A DNA stretch of 64,000 nt from Corbicula japonica (GCA_038501625.1 JAZAYU010000007.1:3389685-3453684), one strand, 5' to 3'; positions 1-12,400 are shown, counted from the first letter of the stretch. Numbers and translations: made by a program. The notes: a model not told the origin generated them from the sequence alone.

Positions 1-128
1 AAAACCTATAATCATTAAAGATCTGCCAAAAGGACTTTCGCACTGATATGCCTACTGAAAGGCCGTGAAAGGGAAGGTAAAAAGCTATAATCATTAACAA
101 TCTGCCAAAAGGACTTTTGCACTGATAT
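1..128. repeat. Two-copy tandem repeat, 79-bp period
   Basis: Bases 1-49 recur at 80-128 with about five changes (shared core 'ATCTGCCAAAAGGACTT'). The first copy may continue beyond the window edge. A decayed third piece (GATCTTTCACACTGATATAC) lies near 744-763. Confidence 0.7.
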
Positions 129-130
129 AC

Positions 131-939
131 TTTGTTTAATGAAGGCAAGTCACTTGAGTGGGAAGTTCGCTTTTTCTTCATGCTCACTTTTTTCTGATAT
201 GCTTATTTCATATTTTCCTCCCAAATCTCCAGTTCATTACTTCTCAAATACATCAAGGGCTCATCGGAGAGAAAAACATTACTGATAATTATTAACCAAA
301 TAAGGAGGAACTTACAATATGTTTGACAATAACATTAGATAGGCCTTACAGAAATGCAGAGAAAAGTTGTGAGGTATGAATAAACGAGTGTTTAACGGAC
401 ATGTTCAGTTCAAAACATTTGGTAGGTCCAAAAGAAATAAAGGTGAATGCGATTATAGAAGCACAAAAACAGAGAATGCGTGAGATAGGACTTTCAAACT
501 ATCAAAGCAGGTTCGTGGTAACCATTGTTACAGTAGCAGAACCACATCACTGGCGCTTGACCAGCCGACCCACTCACACCCGTTGTCAATTCTCATTAAT
601 ACACCCTCGTTTTCTTGTTAAAATGTTATCAAGTCACTGATATTATTCCATTCAATCAAAATACGCTAAAATTCACCGTCATAATCGTAGTTCTTAAAAA
701 ATCGATATTCTATATATTTTGCTGAAATTATATACCATACATAGATCTTTCACACTGATATACTCAATATTTAATTTTGTTCATAATGAAGGGCATTTAT
801 CTTCCCCACGTTCCAAAAGGCTGAGTAAAGAAAATCTTGCAAATGCATCTACAGATCTACATTAGAATATTTTGATGCTCTAGCTAATTGTGATATCCGT
901 TGCAAGTTCGTTATGACTTGGCGCTGTGTGTTTTTCTTT
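131..939. other. Non-coding stretch without recognised features
   Basis: AT-rich sequence with a single 79-codon open frame (401-640) that has no recognisable domain. Apart from the repeat remnant near 744-763 I see no gene, RNA or element ends here. Confidence 0.5.
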
Positions 940-1065
940 TTTGGTTTGAAATTAATCGAATAATATAAAGACACGTTTTGATTCCTCTCTACTTTTTGGC
1001 TGTGAAAGGATACTGTGTTGTATGATTGTGGCTATTTCTGGAGTATAAATTTCATGTTTTTTTTC
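940..1065 (+). repeat. Family B copy, 3' half, diverged
   Basis: It carries the B block 'CCTCTCTACTTTTTGGCTGTG' in part, followed by a changed GTGGCTATTTCTGG and a T-run. The 5' half is missing. Confidence 0.5.
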
Positions 1066-2030
1066 CAGCGTATAATTGTAGCTAATACGTATAGCAATTA
1101 TATTATATAAAAACGAATAGACATCTAGCGCCCCATTAACAATCTTGTAGAATATCAGGTAATTGGTAATATGAAGGACTGCAAGCCCGACACAGTTCTA
1201 TCAGTTGGCTTATAAACAATTTCTGTCAAAACTGAAATGTCACTTTGTTTTAAAATATTATATATACAGTTTTGTTTAATTTAATTAAATGCTTATTGAA
1301 ATTTTTGTCATTTCATGACCAAAATCCAGTTGAATAATACTATTTCCCTGAACAGGAATGCAGTTATTAATTTTTAATTAATTTGATTAAAGCCTTTGAC
1401 AATTCCGCTTAAGCCTTAAATATTTGTGTGATTAAATCTGTTTTAATCCCAAAATGCCTCGAATACAATAAACTTAGAGAAATAAACACGGATTTAACCG
1501 TTCTGGCGCCGATGGTTTGTTCATTATTCAAGTAAAGTCTAGCAGCACAAACATACCAGACCTGGAATCAGCTTCGGTATTTCAGCAGATCAAAAGCCAT
1601 GACGTGTAATATTTGATCATTCAAACATTTATTAGCGCATTAGTGACATTCTAACATATCCCTTGCGAAACGACCGGAAAATTACTAACACGACTCTTGT
1701 GGTGCATGGAACTGTATTAGTTCTTTTCATCTACTCGAAAATTGGTTGGAAGAACTATTAAAAATAGAGAAAGAAATAGCCCGAATTATGAGAAACCAAT
1801 ACAAAACAACACATTTTTTTAGAGTTAGGCAAGAAAAGGAACACAATTCTATGAAGGATACATTAATAGTCAAATTATTTTTAAAATATCACACTCACAT
1901 TACTATTTGCTCTTTACGCGTAAACTGAACTTTATTACAAATTCAGTTTCATCCTTTGTTTACGCATTTAGGGTAAATTCTTTTTTATCAACGAAATTTA
2001 TACTGCTGAAAATTGTTGTAAAAACGCATT
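1066..2030. other. Non-coding AT-rich stretch
   Basis: Only short open frames (for example 1746-1928) with no recognisable similarity. No structural repeats were noticed. Confidence 0.45.
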
Positions 2031-2226
2031 GTTCCATGTCACACCATTGTTGGAATGGATACAGAATGGTACTGTTGACGTTTGTAAATGCTATGTTGCG
2101 TTTAACCAAGCGCTAGGCGGCATCGGCACCAATATGCATTTCCATTACTGACCATGAATAAGCTCAATCAAAACATTTTTGGTAATTTTTATGTTAGATG
2201 GTTTTCATAGTTCCCACTTTCATCTA
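2031..2226 (+). repeat. Family A copy, diverged
   Basis: It retains the block order of family A: TACTGTTGACGTTTGTAAAT, then GCTAGGCGGC, TGCATTTCCATTACTG, a CTCAATCAAAAC remnant, and TAGTTCCCACTTTCATCT. The diagnostic GAGCCTGC block is eroded. Confidence 0.65.
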
Positions 2227-3135
2227 CATGTACATAAAGTCAATACAATAACACCATTCAAAGATTATTAAATTTATGCTGAAATTTATTCTTTTTACTT
2301 TCTTTTTTATGCGTATATTGGTAAACTAGTAGCTTAATATTCATATATGTATGAACATATTTTTTATTAACTGCTTGTCATCGTTTGATTAAAACAGATT
2401 TCTTTGTAATTTTAATCAATTTTAGTCACGTATATGACAGGACAGAGTTAAGATTTTATATTCATGCGCAGATTTGGGACCAAATTGCCGTTCCATCGCC
2501 GCCAATTAAGGGGCTTGCGTTCAGTATTATCTTATTTGTCTTGCTTGTCGTGCTCGATGAAATAGTTTTTCTTCCGTCAATTTACAGAAAGCAATTAATT
2601 GAGTATGACAGTTTTTAAAAATTTAGATCTAATTTACAAATTAAAAGCAACTCTAATTTCCGTTGACCATAATCTTAGGTAGGATATTATTGAGTATTTT
2701 CCTAAATAGAAATGTGGTGTGCAGTCCATGCAAACAATCTGTCAGAATAATACAATATGATTTTCATTTTTTGTCAGACATAATCTATTTCAATTATGGG
2801 TTACTACGTTCATAAAAATGAAATGTCTCCGATTTGTTGAACATTTGCTTTTCTCATTTGTAACAATCGATTCACATTTCCACATGTTCGTCGGGAGAAA
2901 TCACCGGCTCATCATCTGCAAATGGTTTTAATGGAATTTGTTAAGGTATTGGAATATAATGGCTTTAATTATGTGTATAGTTATTTATTATATATACATA
3001 TATGTAGCAGCATTATAAATTAGAAAGTCATTGTCATTTTAATCTTTTAAAATTATTTTAATAGTACAGTGTCATTCATTTTATATTGAATAAGAGAAGA
3101 ATTGTAATTATACTGTAAATGTGTAAATGATATAG
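2227..3135. other. Non-coding stretch
   Basis: A 77-codon open frame (2385-2618) has a hydrophobic segment but no family I recognise and no visible gene context. I regard it as chance. Confidence 0.4.
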
Positions 3136-3195
3136 GCCCACACTGGGTATCGATCCCGTACGGCAAGAGCGCCTAGCCATATAACTATAAGCACA
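3136..3195 (-). repeat. tRNA-like (SINE head?) sequence
   Basis: On the minus strand the segment reads TGGCTAGGCGCTCTTGCCG followed after a short gap by GGGATCGATACCC. This resembles a Pol III A box region and a B box (one mismatch to GGTTCGANTCC). Acceptor-stem pairing is not evident, so it is a tRNA-derived remnant at best. Confidence 0.3.
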
Positions 3196-4220
3196 CTTCC
3201 AACAAAGCTAGCAAGGATAATCCGGAAATGGATTTGCAGATAACCCTGATAAACTTCACTATCATTATATGGCACCGGTAACCAATATTTGCTGAAAACA
3301 TTAATGACCATATTGCACGTGTAGACTTGACAACATAGACACTATTACTGGGAATTATATATACGGAACTCTTCCATGTTCGCTATTTAAGACAGCCACC
3401 TAATTTTAACCGGACGTCAGCAGCTTGTTCACCATGAACTTGCTCAAACTAACTCCGATACTTTTATACCGGTCATGTGCGTTGGCATTTAAAGATCCGT
3501 ATTTATAACTTTTCTTTTGTTGCTGTACTTTATTTTAAATAGCACAGTTAAGGAAACAAGTTTGTACCCCAAAAGACAAAAAGACTTTGCATTAAATGCC
3601 ATTGCTGCGCAAATCACTGCATTAAGCAAAGTTTTATAGCCAATTCTAGTTAGACAATTCGTACTGTTAAGTGTATTTGTACATTTTGACAGCAAATCAG
3701 AGAGACTTATTTTACGCAATGAAATATGCACTGAAAAACATCATGCCTAATACATGTAGTAATGAATAAACACACACCTTACTTTTACCATAATGTTTCT
3801 GAAAAACACACTTGCAAAAAAGTTTCCCATTAAGCTACATATCAAAGGCTGTCCACTTCAGGCATCAAAAGCCATCAATATTGGACATCCTCTATTTCCA
3901 CTTCGATTTTTATTTCATCTACACAACGCATTTCATTTTCCACCGAAAATGTCAGTCACATTGCAAAAAAGTCAGCAGGGTCAAACAAAACTTTAATTCG
4001 GGCAAATCAAGACACAAACACACTTTACAGAATTGCCTGGATTTATTGACTGACTATCAAATTTACTGGACAATAAAATTAAATCACAGGAATAATGTTA
4101 AGAGAACGAAGTCTAAAACTTGACTGGGAAATTGAAAGGCATCCATATCAAAGCAGGTCTAGCTAAGAGCCTTCTACAGGTGTCGTTGCACTTTCATCAA
4201 TACAAAGGAATATCATTTTA
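3196..4220. other. Non-coding stretch
   Basis: Two overlapping short frames (3793-3996 and 3812-4123) have low-complexity composition and no domain. No element was recognised. Confidence 0.4.
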
Positions 4221-4305
4221 ATCTCTCTAACGGCTAAATGCATTTCAATAAAACATTTATTAGGGCAAAGTTTAACTGAATTGCATTTTGCCGTTAGAGA
4301 GACTT
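4221..4305. repeat. Small inverted-repeat element, 85 bp
   Basis: The left arm TCTCTCTAACGGCTAAATGC pairs with a right arm that differs at one base (GCAAAATGC). The 21-bp arms enclose about 43 bp. It looks like a micro-MITE or a solo hairpin. Confidence 0.6.
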
Positions 4306-4689
4306 TGACATATTTCTTTTTTATCGTTGACAGTGGAACGACGAAATGAGTCAGCCCTTAAAATCAAGTCTTGCACATGTGAATTACACGTTTATTGATC
4401 ATAACAGAACAAAACTTCATATTTATTTTTCCCAGACGTATAGTATCACGGGAACATTCAGTATGTATAACAGAGGAGAGCAGATTATAAATTCATTTAA
4501 CATAAATATAATGTTGTTAATCAACCTATTTTTGAATATATTTAATGAATAGCACACGTTTTCCAGTATGGAGGAAAACTCGAATTACTCTATACATAAC
4601 TGTGAAATTTGAAGAAAAAATTTACAATACTATAGGAATAGGAAAAAAGTAAAACAATGTTTTTATCCATAAAAGGTATATTGGACGTT

Positions 4690-4897
4690 CATATGAATCT
4701 TAGTAGGCTGTCTATTATTAAACTAGACATTGACCGCCTGAACGAAATATTTTTCAGCTTTCTTTCAGTAAAATGAAAAAATAATAGATAGGTCATAATT
4801 CTAGTGGTAATTTTACACAGGTTCATTTAAACCATAGTAGGCTGTCTATTAGTTGACTTGACCTTGACCGTCTAAACGAAATAGTTTTCAGCTTGGC
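4690..4897. repeat. Direct repeat pair around 'AGTAGGCTGTCTATTA'
   Basis: Bases about 4690-4760 recur at about 4825-4897. They share AGTAGGCTGTCTATTA, GACCTTGACCGTCTAAACGA-type sequence and TTTTCAGCTT. The copies are about 80% alike and some 140 bp apart. Confidence 0.6.
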
Positions 4898-5997
4898 AAT
4901 TTATTTTCTTGTTTTCAATTACTACATGTTAAGCGAATATGCTGTATGTGCAGCAATGGTTGACACTGATAAATTATTTGTTGAACACGACAGACAAACA
5001 CACTTATCTATAATGACTTTTGAAAATCTCGCCTTGTAAGCAACAGGGGAAACTGATAAAAACCATTTCCAGCTTGCATTATACATGAATGTTTTAACTG
5101 AAAGACTAGTGAATCTGTCAGAAAAGTTGCTTGAATGCAGGACGTTATCACGGAAAGAGTAATTTCGTCCTTATTTAATTCATCACATGTCTGAAACTGG
5201 CATGAAGGACAAAGATAAAAGCTTTAGATTTTAGTATGTGGGATGAGTGAGACTCAGCACGCAATATCATCGTTTGAAACAAATGCAGCAATGCTGTTTC
5301 TCCGAAAATGACCATTGGGTGCAGGAAATGATCGATTATCAGTGAATTTAAACAGATAGTTTCCAACAAAAATTGACACATCCATCACACTAACCTTATC
5401 GTCGTCGCCAGTATATATTCTCTTAACAAGTGGAAAGTTTCCGTTAAATGTTCCGATCTACTGTTATGATTTTATTATAATGAATTTCTATCTGGGGCAG
5501 ATTGTTCTCGGGTTAACACTGTCAAAGGTTTAAATTTAGAGTCAATAATTCTTACAAATCAAATCAAATCAAATCTGTTCGCTTTTCACTTTTTATGCAC
5601 TAGGGTAACATGTTTCTTTTAACAGGAAATGTATTCAAATTATTATTTTATACAACTGTCCTTGTTTCTTTTGGAAAATAAAACTCCCGGTTAGTTTAAC
5701 CCTCGGATACGAGGTTCCAACAACCGGTCCCATCTTCTATAAATTTTCATTCATCCTTCAATTGAACAAACTAAGACGTAAGTACAACCTCTGTATCAAA
5801 ATAAAATAAACGTTGACAATGATTAGATTGTTCGGAATCATTTTTATAATTCATCACATGTTATACCAGGTTGTCAATTTAATATAACACATTTATTCCG
5901 TCAAAGACAAAATATTTTGCTTTGCTGTTTAATATTTCATTTTTTGATTGCCGTCACGGTGTTGTTGTTGAGTTCAGAGAGTTTACGTATGGTAATA
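4898..5997. other. Non-coding stretch
   Basis: It holds a short (AAATC)n run near 5558-5576 and no other structure I can support. Confidence 0.4.
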
Positions 5998-6175
5998 TAT
6001 ATGAAAAGTGAAATATGCCACATCAGGAATAGCCACATTATGTAAACACAGCCTACCCACAGAGTAAAAAAGAAGAGAATAAAGGGAGCAAGTATTTGAT
6101 AATTTTAAAAACACAGCACAAACAATTAACAAAAAGGAGAACCCGAGGAATTACCACTGGTAAAGGTCAGTGGCT
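5998..6175 (-). repeat. Family B copy
   Basis: The reverse-orientation B blocks are present in order: TCAGGAATAGCCACATTATG, AACACAGCCTACCCACAGAG, CAAACAATTAACAAAAAGGA, GAACCCGAGGAATTACCACT. Confidence 0.75.
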
Positions 6176-6245
6176 AAACATTTTGCGACTGTGTGAAAAG
6201 CGAATTACGAAAGCCATCAAACACGAAAAGTCAATACAATTGTTG

Positions 6246-6295
6246 ATTCGGTTTTATCCGGAAATAATGGATTCGGTTTTATCCGGAAATAATGG
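6246..6295. repeat. Exact 25-bp tandem duplication
   Basis: Two identical 25-bp units, 6246-6270 and 6271-6295, beginning ATTCGGTTTTATCCGG. Identity implies a recent slippage or duplication event. Confidence 0.95.
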
Positions 6296-7990
6296 TTCAT
6301 GAGCAATAAAGCATCTTTTCACCTTTTTTATTACAGATTAGCCAATGTTAGGAAAAGAAATTAAACTGTAATTTTTATTATATATTTGGAACGTTTATCT
6401 TAAAATATTTATAGATTTTATCATTGTAATACAGTTTTCATTTCATTAAATAAAACAAGTAAAAGAAATAATCTACTTGATCAAACTGTAAAAATAAGTC
6501 ATAAAATTAAATTTTCTTATTTTTGTCTGCATTGTAGCTATTCTGACATAAGTCACACGGTGAAAACAAACAACACGTTACTTGGAAAATATAATCATTT
6601 ATTTTAACGCGAACACAAATTAAATGTGTTCTTCGGATAAAAATGTTGACATTTTAAAGCACAATCATGTTTTCCTTTTTTATGTCTTGTATCGGGAAGT
6701 GCTAAGTGAATGTGGCGTTAATGCAATCATGTTTGCTTCTAACCATCCATTATATAAAACAACATTTAAGATTACGTTTTCAATACTTCAAAGTTTAACT
6801 GTCACACTACATTTTAAACAACAATGGTTTGATTAAACATAAAAAAGCCTAAGTTTGTGATTAAAGTGTAGACAATTTCTGTGATGAGTTTCTGTTTGTA
6901 TTTTGTGTGGTAAACCTGACATTTTATTGCAAAGAAATTCTTCTAATTTTTAAAGGGTGTCTTCGGTAATATTTTTGATATTAAAGTTGTTACAATATTT
7001 CTAAAGAACTTACAATTATATAGTATTTTCTCAAAACGTATTAGAGATTTAGTTAATTTGACAACATATTGTCATGTTAACTCGAAATGCATCATAAGTG
7101 CAATCGTCTCCTTTACCGATTTGACATCATTTCAAGAATTGACGTCAACAGTCCGGAGCTTCTTTTGCCCGGTGACGTACAGTATTTAAATGAAATATTC
7201 TCACTGCAATGTACTGTTTAAACTTCAGAGGAAGAGCTGATGCGTACATGTAATTTGTGCTATCAAAGGTACTTGACAAACTAAGAAAAATACCTAACGT
7301 GTTGTGCAGGGCTTAACTTAATATCACTAGTTAGTTTTAAAACCAATATAGTGCTAAAAGTATCCAAACGTCTGGTCTGTCCTTGAAAGTTGAAAACATT
7401 AACGTCAAAACTACCATATTTTCAAAAATTAATAAGTAAACAATCTATGAATTCGTTTAATTAAATGAAAGGATACTTGGAAGTAGTTGCTGCGATATAG
7501 TCTATCGATCTCTGGCACTTGTTCAGGGTCTTTTCCACCCAACAGAAACCACCCGGCGAAACAAATCGTTTTCATAAGTATAAAAACGGAATTAGTACAA
7601 GTTTGATTTTGCGTTTGTTTGTTGAGTGATAGAGTGTCACGTTGTATAGATCATAACAATTGAGCAAAAACAAATTTTATCCACTTGTTAACATTTGAGA
7701 ATAAATACTGAATCGAATCGTTTCATTGAATCTTACAAATAATAGAAAAGCTGGTTAGATTTCCCACGGGTGATGAATGGGGAATCGGCGAAATGGCAAT
7801 CCCGGGTTACCGAGGACTTATATGCTCCTGATAAATGACGAGATTATACGACGAAATATCCGAGAATGCGATTCAATGTCAGATGAATGTGATTTCCAAG
7901 AAAAAATTCACCACAGAAAATAAAGTCCATCCTTAGGTGACTGGTTATGATTTGGTCCTGAGTTTTCAATCAGAGAACATTTATGGTAAT
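6296..7990. other. Non-coding stretch
   Basis: AT-rich with only short unrecognised open frames. A TTGACGTCAA motif occurs near 7139-7148. No repeats were recognised. Confidence 0.4.
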
Positions 7991-7992
7991 AT

Positions 7993-8145
7993 CACTGATT
8001 CCTCAGGTTCTCCTCTTCGTTACAATATATTTGTTTGTTGTGTTTTTATAAACCGTTGATCGTGTTTTCCTCTCTATCCTTGGCTGTTTGGCGAGGTTGT
8101 TTATTCTGAATGTGGCTATTCCTTTTATGCATATGTAAATTTTTC
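7993..8145 (+). repeat. Family B copy, 3' two thirds
   Basis: It reads CAGGTTCTCCTCTTCGTTAC, later TTTTCCTCTCTATCCTTGGC and TGAATGTGGCTATTCCTTTT, then ATGCATATG, matching the B sense order with substitutions. Confidence 0.7.
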
Positions 8146-8265
8146 TACAATGATGTCAATGTCTAAAGAAGGTTGGCATGGATACTTCAACAAGTTTTAA
8201 GAACCGTTAATTGTTTTATTGAACACTAAGTTTCAACATTAAATAAATAGAACAGTTTACGATCT

Positions 8266-8452
8266 TTCAATGGATCAAAATTGTACTGTTGATTGGTGTA
8301 AATATTGAGTTGCGCTCAACCCGGGGCTAAGCGGCGTGGGCAGTAAAAAGCATATCCATTACTGCCCATGAACAGGCTCAATCAAACCGAGCCTGCAATA
8401 TTTTCATTTTTGTCGTGGTCGAGGGTCTTCAAAGTTCCCTTTTCATCTATTT
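8266..8452 (+). repeat. Family A copy, near consensus
   Basis: One of the best-preserved A copies. It has ATTGTACTGTTGATTGGTG, GAGTTGCGCTCAACCCGGGG, a symmetric GGGCAGTAA...TTACTGCCC pair, AAACCGAGCCTGCAATATTT and a final AAGTTCCCTTTTCATCT. Confidence 0.85.
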
Positions 8453-8762
8453 GTATATTTTGTCGTAAAAAATGGCATACATTGAATCCAGATATGTGAG
8501 TGCTTATTATTGTAAATATTTTCTAGTAATTATCTTTCTCATTTGTATAAAATGACAACAATTACTTTAACGTTATACCAGCGGATATATGTTTTATCTC
8601 TATAAATGCTAATAAATACTTTAGGTAAATTCGTGTTGTTTGCTCTTTAGATCGGCTATAACAGATTTTAAGGGAGGGATTTATTTACTGTAATAAATCT
8701 AGCCAAACATTTGCTTCTATTATGACTTAGATTGCCAGTTATAAATTGTTTTATATATTGTA

Positions 8763-9542
8763 TACCGTATAATGGGTTATTTTCGCGATCGAAAATTTTC
8801 GCGATTTTGCCATAATTTAAATTTTCGCGGTTGTATTTTTTAGCGAATTTGCGTCCGCAGTAATTAATTTTCGCGTGTTATACTGTTGCAGTGCATTCAT
8901 ATTGCTAAATTTCTTGTAATCCGGTACCAGCAAATGTACCTGTAAAAACAAATTATTATTAGAAGAAGTGTTTGCTAATAGGTGAAAGCTGTGCATTTAA
9001 CAGTGGTATTTTATCAAACTGTTATAAACCAAATTGCCCGCAGCATAATTGACATCCGTTTAAATAACAATTAGTGTTTATGTTTTTTATCGACGGAATA
9101 ATAACCGTGACCACCGCAAATATAGACGTAATGAAGCGATAATTTACCTTTAGCCCGTTGGGGCGAATATAAAGCATTTTCAAACAACTTATTAAGTAAC
9201 GCTCATCAGCATTTTTTGTAAAGCATAGTACATGCAGCAAATTTTGAAAGAATTAAATAATTCCCACGTTTGTCAACAATACCTGGTCCAATATTTTCGA
9301 CTCCCGAACATTTAACTGTATCGGTACATATCTACTCTGCCCGAAGCGTTTACTTAATGTGTGCACTATGAGATATACTCGATTAACCCAGAACATAAAG
9401 AAAAAGCAACGTCAGTCTTGCAGTATAGTGCACTTCGCGAAAATTAAGTCGGGAATTTTCGGCGTTTGTTATTTTCGCGAATTCACGACGGTCGCGAAAA
9501 TAGCGAAAATATTATGCTCGCGAAAAAACCCATTGTACGGTT
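8763..9542. mobile_element. Inverted-repeat DNA element with CGCGAAAAT-rich ends (~780 bp)
   Basis: The left end ACCGTATAATGGGTTATTTT is answered by AACCCATTGTACGGT at the right. Both roughly 110-bp ends are studded with TTTTCGCGA/CGCGAAAAT motifs. No transposase-like frame is present (the two small frames inside are unrecognised), so this is a non-autonomous element. A target duplication is not clear. Confidence 0.75.
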
Positions 9543-9589
9543 TTTTAATTGAGTATCAGTAAATACACCGGACATATAGAAGACACAGT

Positions 9590-9880
9590 CAACCACTGCA
9601 GAGAAGAAAAGAGAGCATGGGTAATAAAATGGGGCGCGTCACGGGAAAAGGTACCTTCGGACAGTTGACGTCAATCATTGAAATGATTATGCATTTCGCG
9701 GTAAAAATACCATTTTATTGTCAAAATGTGTAACAAAATCACATATTAGTTATGAGAAATTGATTTATAGTTGAAAATTCTTTCTAAATTAAGTAAAAAC
9801 TAAAATATCACAAAAATGACCGAAGGTACCTTTTCCCGTATAGTGCCCCAAATGATCACTTTTAAACGGTGGCAGGGGTT
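9590..9880 (-). repeat. Family B fragment split by a family C insertion
   Basis: The left piece AAAAGAGAGCATGGGTAATA matches B in reverse. After the C element the sequence resumes AAATGATCACTTTTAAACGG, where intact B has TGATCAGTTTCAAAATGG. The piece therefore serves as the empty-site template for the insertion. Confidence 0.65.
9631..9849. mobile_element. Family C MITE, full length (219 bp), AAAT target duplication
   Basis: The ends GGGGCGCGTCACGGGAAAAG and, inverted, GGGGCACTATACGGGAAAAG both run on to GTACCTTCGG, giving imperfect arms of about 30 bp. The same four bases AAAT flank both sides (9627-9630 and 9850-9853). There is no coding capacity. A TTGACGTCAA motif (CRE-like) lies just inside the left arm. 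Confidence 0.85.
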
Positions 9881-10020
9881 TGAGAGTTTATGAAGGTTTG
9901 TAGGGAAATCTTTTCTTTAAAGAATCTAGAAGCTCGATTTGTTTCTTTTATCCCTGTCATCGTGTTCTCTTTGGGCTCTGGTCTCGAGTACTCGCCCATT
10001 TGGCTTTGCAATCGTTAAGC

Positions 10021-10640
10021 TGATGGGTGAGTTGGAGTCATTTCACCGAGACAACTTGTACATTTTTGTTGATAAGAGAACCTGTTGGGGCAAGTGTGAG
10101 TTTGGTGTAACCTAGAACTTGGTTTAAACCCCCAGTGGCAAAATGATTTGCCACTGACCGTTCCGAAAAAGTTGGAATATGCATATCAGGAATCGCCACA
10201 TTCAGAAAAAACAGCCTCCCCACACAGTCAGGAAGAAGAGAGGGAGAGAGCATGGTTAATAAAATTATCAGTTTCAAAGACACCACTAACAATTAACAAA
10301 AATGAGAACCCGAGGTGTTACCGCCTTGGAACGGTCAGTGACAAATCAAATTGCCACTGGGGGTTTAAACCAGGTTCTACGGTGCACCAACCTCACACTT
10401 GCCCCAACAGGTTCTCATATCAACAAAAATGTGCAAGTTGTCTCGGTGAAATGACTCTAACTCACCCAAGGCGGTAACCCCCTCGGGTTCTCACTTTCGT
10501 TAACTGTTTGTGACGTCAATTTTAAAACTGATTATTGTTATACCATGCTCTCTTTTCCTCTGCTTTTTGGCTGTGTGGGGAGGCTGTGTCTGCTGGATGT
10601 GGCCATTCCTGATATACATATTTCACTTTTTTAACAATAT
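10021..10640. repeat. Inverted nest of family B copies
   Basis: A sense B 5' part (10021-10165) is followed by a full antisense B (10166-10470) and a sense B 3' part (10471-10640). The arms 10022-10165 and 10325-10468 are close inverted repeats, so the block can fold back. It looks like one antisense B inserted into, or exchanged with, a sense copy. Open frames on both strands here are repeat sequence, not genes. Confidence 0.8.
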
Positions 10641-11425
10641 ATTCCACAAACCATTTACGAAAATTAATAGGATAGATTATAACCTATACATTAACGATTT
10701 CTTCTAGCATAAGTGATTCTTATTACTGGCGATCGCATCCAACGCATTTAAATAAGGACAACTCTAAATATAACATGATCTTTTAATGATATTTAACACT
10801 CTTTTTTTAATATCATTTTTCTTCCATATCAAACAACAACATTTGATTAATTACAATAACAGATGTAAAGTTGGTATAAGTATATCTTCTGAAATAAGCT
10901 TGTTAATATATATTACGCTCATTGAGAAATAAAGCTGGCACTAACCGGAAGCAGGTGCGTTAATATTGCCTTGGGTAAAATAGAAATATCCCAGTTATAA
11001 CATTATTACATCTCCTACATGTATGAACATTTTATATGGAATCTTTTCTAAACTATGTTTTAATTCCTCAGTATTGTAATATGGCCAAAAAATGTAACGA
11101 AGTTAGATGGAGCTCCTCGTCTTTTTTCTTGACCTATTCTACTATGGCAGATACTTATCGTATGTATCATGAGACCAGGTGGGAAGACTCATACATATCT
11201 TATTATGTACATTGTATGCGTAAAAGTGTGATGGCAAGCATGTGATTGGTACACCATTGGTAGCTAAAACCATACAGGCTACTACAGTAGACTGACTGAA
11301 GAGTGACTGACATTGAAATCAGAGTTGAAACGTCATCACTTTATGCAAGTAAATTTAATTTAGTAAATATAAATCATATAAAGAGTACTATGTGTATGTT
11401 TTAAATTAACAACATCAAGTGAATT
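10641..11425. other. Non-coding stretch
   Basis: A 69-codon frame (11036-11245) has no recognised domain. Otherwise AT-rich unique-looking sequence. Confidence 0.4.
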
Positions 11426-11490
11426 AGTATTGGCCTTGTTTTGGTGCCTCGGGCAGCCGGGCCAATACGACCACCATTGACCCAATAACA
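11426..11490 (+). repeat. Family D fragment ('TATTGGCCTTGTTATTGGGCC' type)
   Basis: It reads TATTGGCCTTGTTTTGGTGC and later CGGGCCAATACGACC, with ATCAAGTGAATTAG in front. It is related to the copies at 38795-38860 and 51278-51333. Confidence 0.45.
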
Positions 11491-12234
11491 ATGCAAATTT
11501 AAATGAACTTCATAACATAATAATATTAATGTCAAGCAAAATGAGAAGATACTCTATGATATTACCAAGACCATTCTGAGCTTATCTATAAATAAATCCT
11601 ATCATAAACAAGTGCTGAAAATGATCGAATTCCGGCAGATGTTTTGGATTTTTTTTATTTTAACAGTTTCGAAGGATGTATGATTCCCAAAAATGAGATT
11701 TTAAACAGAATAATGATTGCCTATTTTTTATACCCTGTATCGAGAAGTTCTCGGTGACCCTGGTTCTAATGTCATTTTGATTTGCTTCTAACCATTCATT
11801 TGCTTCCTAACCAATCATTATACAAAACAGCTTTTTAAATTAGTTATATGTTATCTGCAATAAAAAGGAAAAGTGCCACAATATATTTTGGATAAAAATG
11901 GGTATGATTAAACAGTAGAAATTCATGCGGAAGGTTTTCATGTGTGTTTTCTGACAAAGCTTTATTTCGACAAAGAAATTCTAGTCGTAAACAAGATTTA
12001 AACGACTTCGAATTTAAAAACTGTTATCAAAACATGTAAAAAAAGCAACTAATGAACTTAATGTATCGTATAAGGCATTTTATAACGGCGGTCCATGGCA
12101 TAACATGAAAATGCTTTAAGAACATAATATTGATGTCGTATATTATGTAGACTTAAGGACAAATCTCTTATATTAAAACTCGTATAAAACTGCCTCTTGA
12201 TCTTAATGATAATGCAAAGAGAAACTTAACTCGA

Positions 12235-12400
12235 TTCATTGTATCCGTTTTTCATTTTCGTTAATTGTTTATGGTGTTTGATTTGAAATTGATATTCTTT
12301 TAAACCCATGCCTTCTTTTCCTCTTTCATCTCTACCTTTTGCCTAAGTGGGGAAGCTTGTTTTTGGGTGTCGCGATTCCTTGTTTTATAGAACAAAGTAG
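12235..12400 (+). repeat. Family B copy, 3' half
   Basis: It shows TTTTCATTTTCGTTAATTGT, CCCATGCCTTCTTTTCCTCT, a GTGGGGAAGCTTG variant and a changed GATTCCTTG end. Confidence 0.6.

Noticed and set aside
10038..10477. Two overlapping open frames (84 and 109 codons)
   Set aside because: Both lie wholly in the inverted family B nest, and equivalent positions in other B copies are not open.
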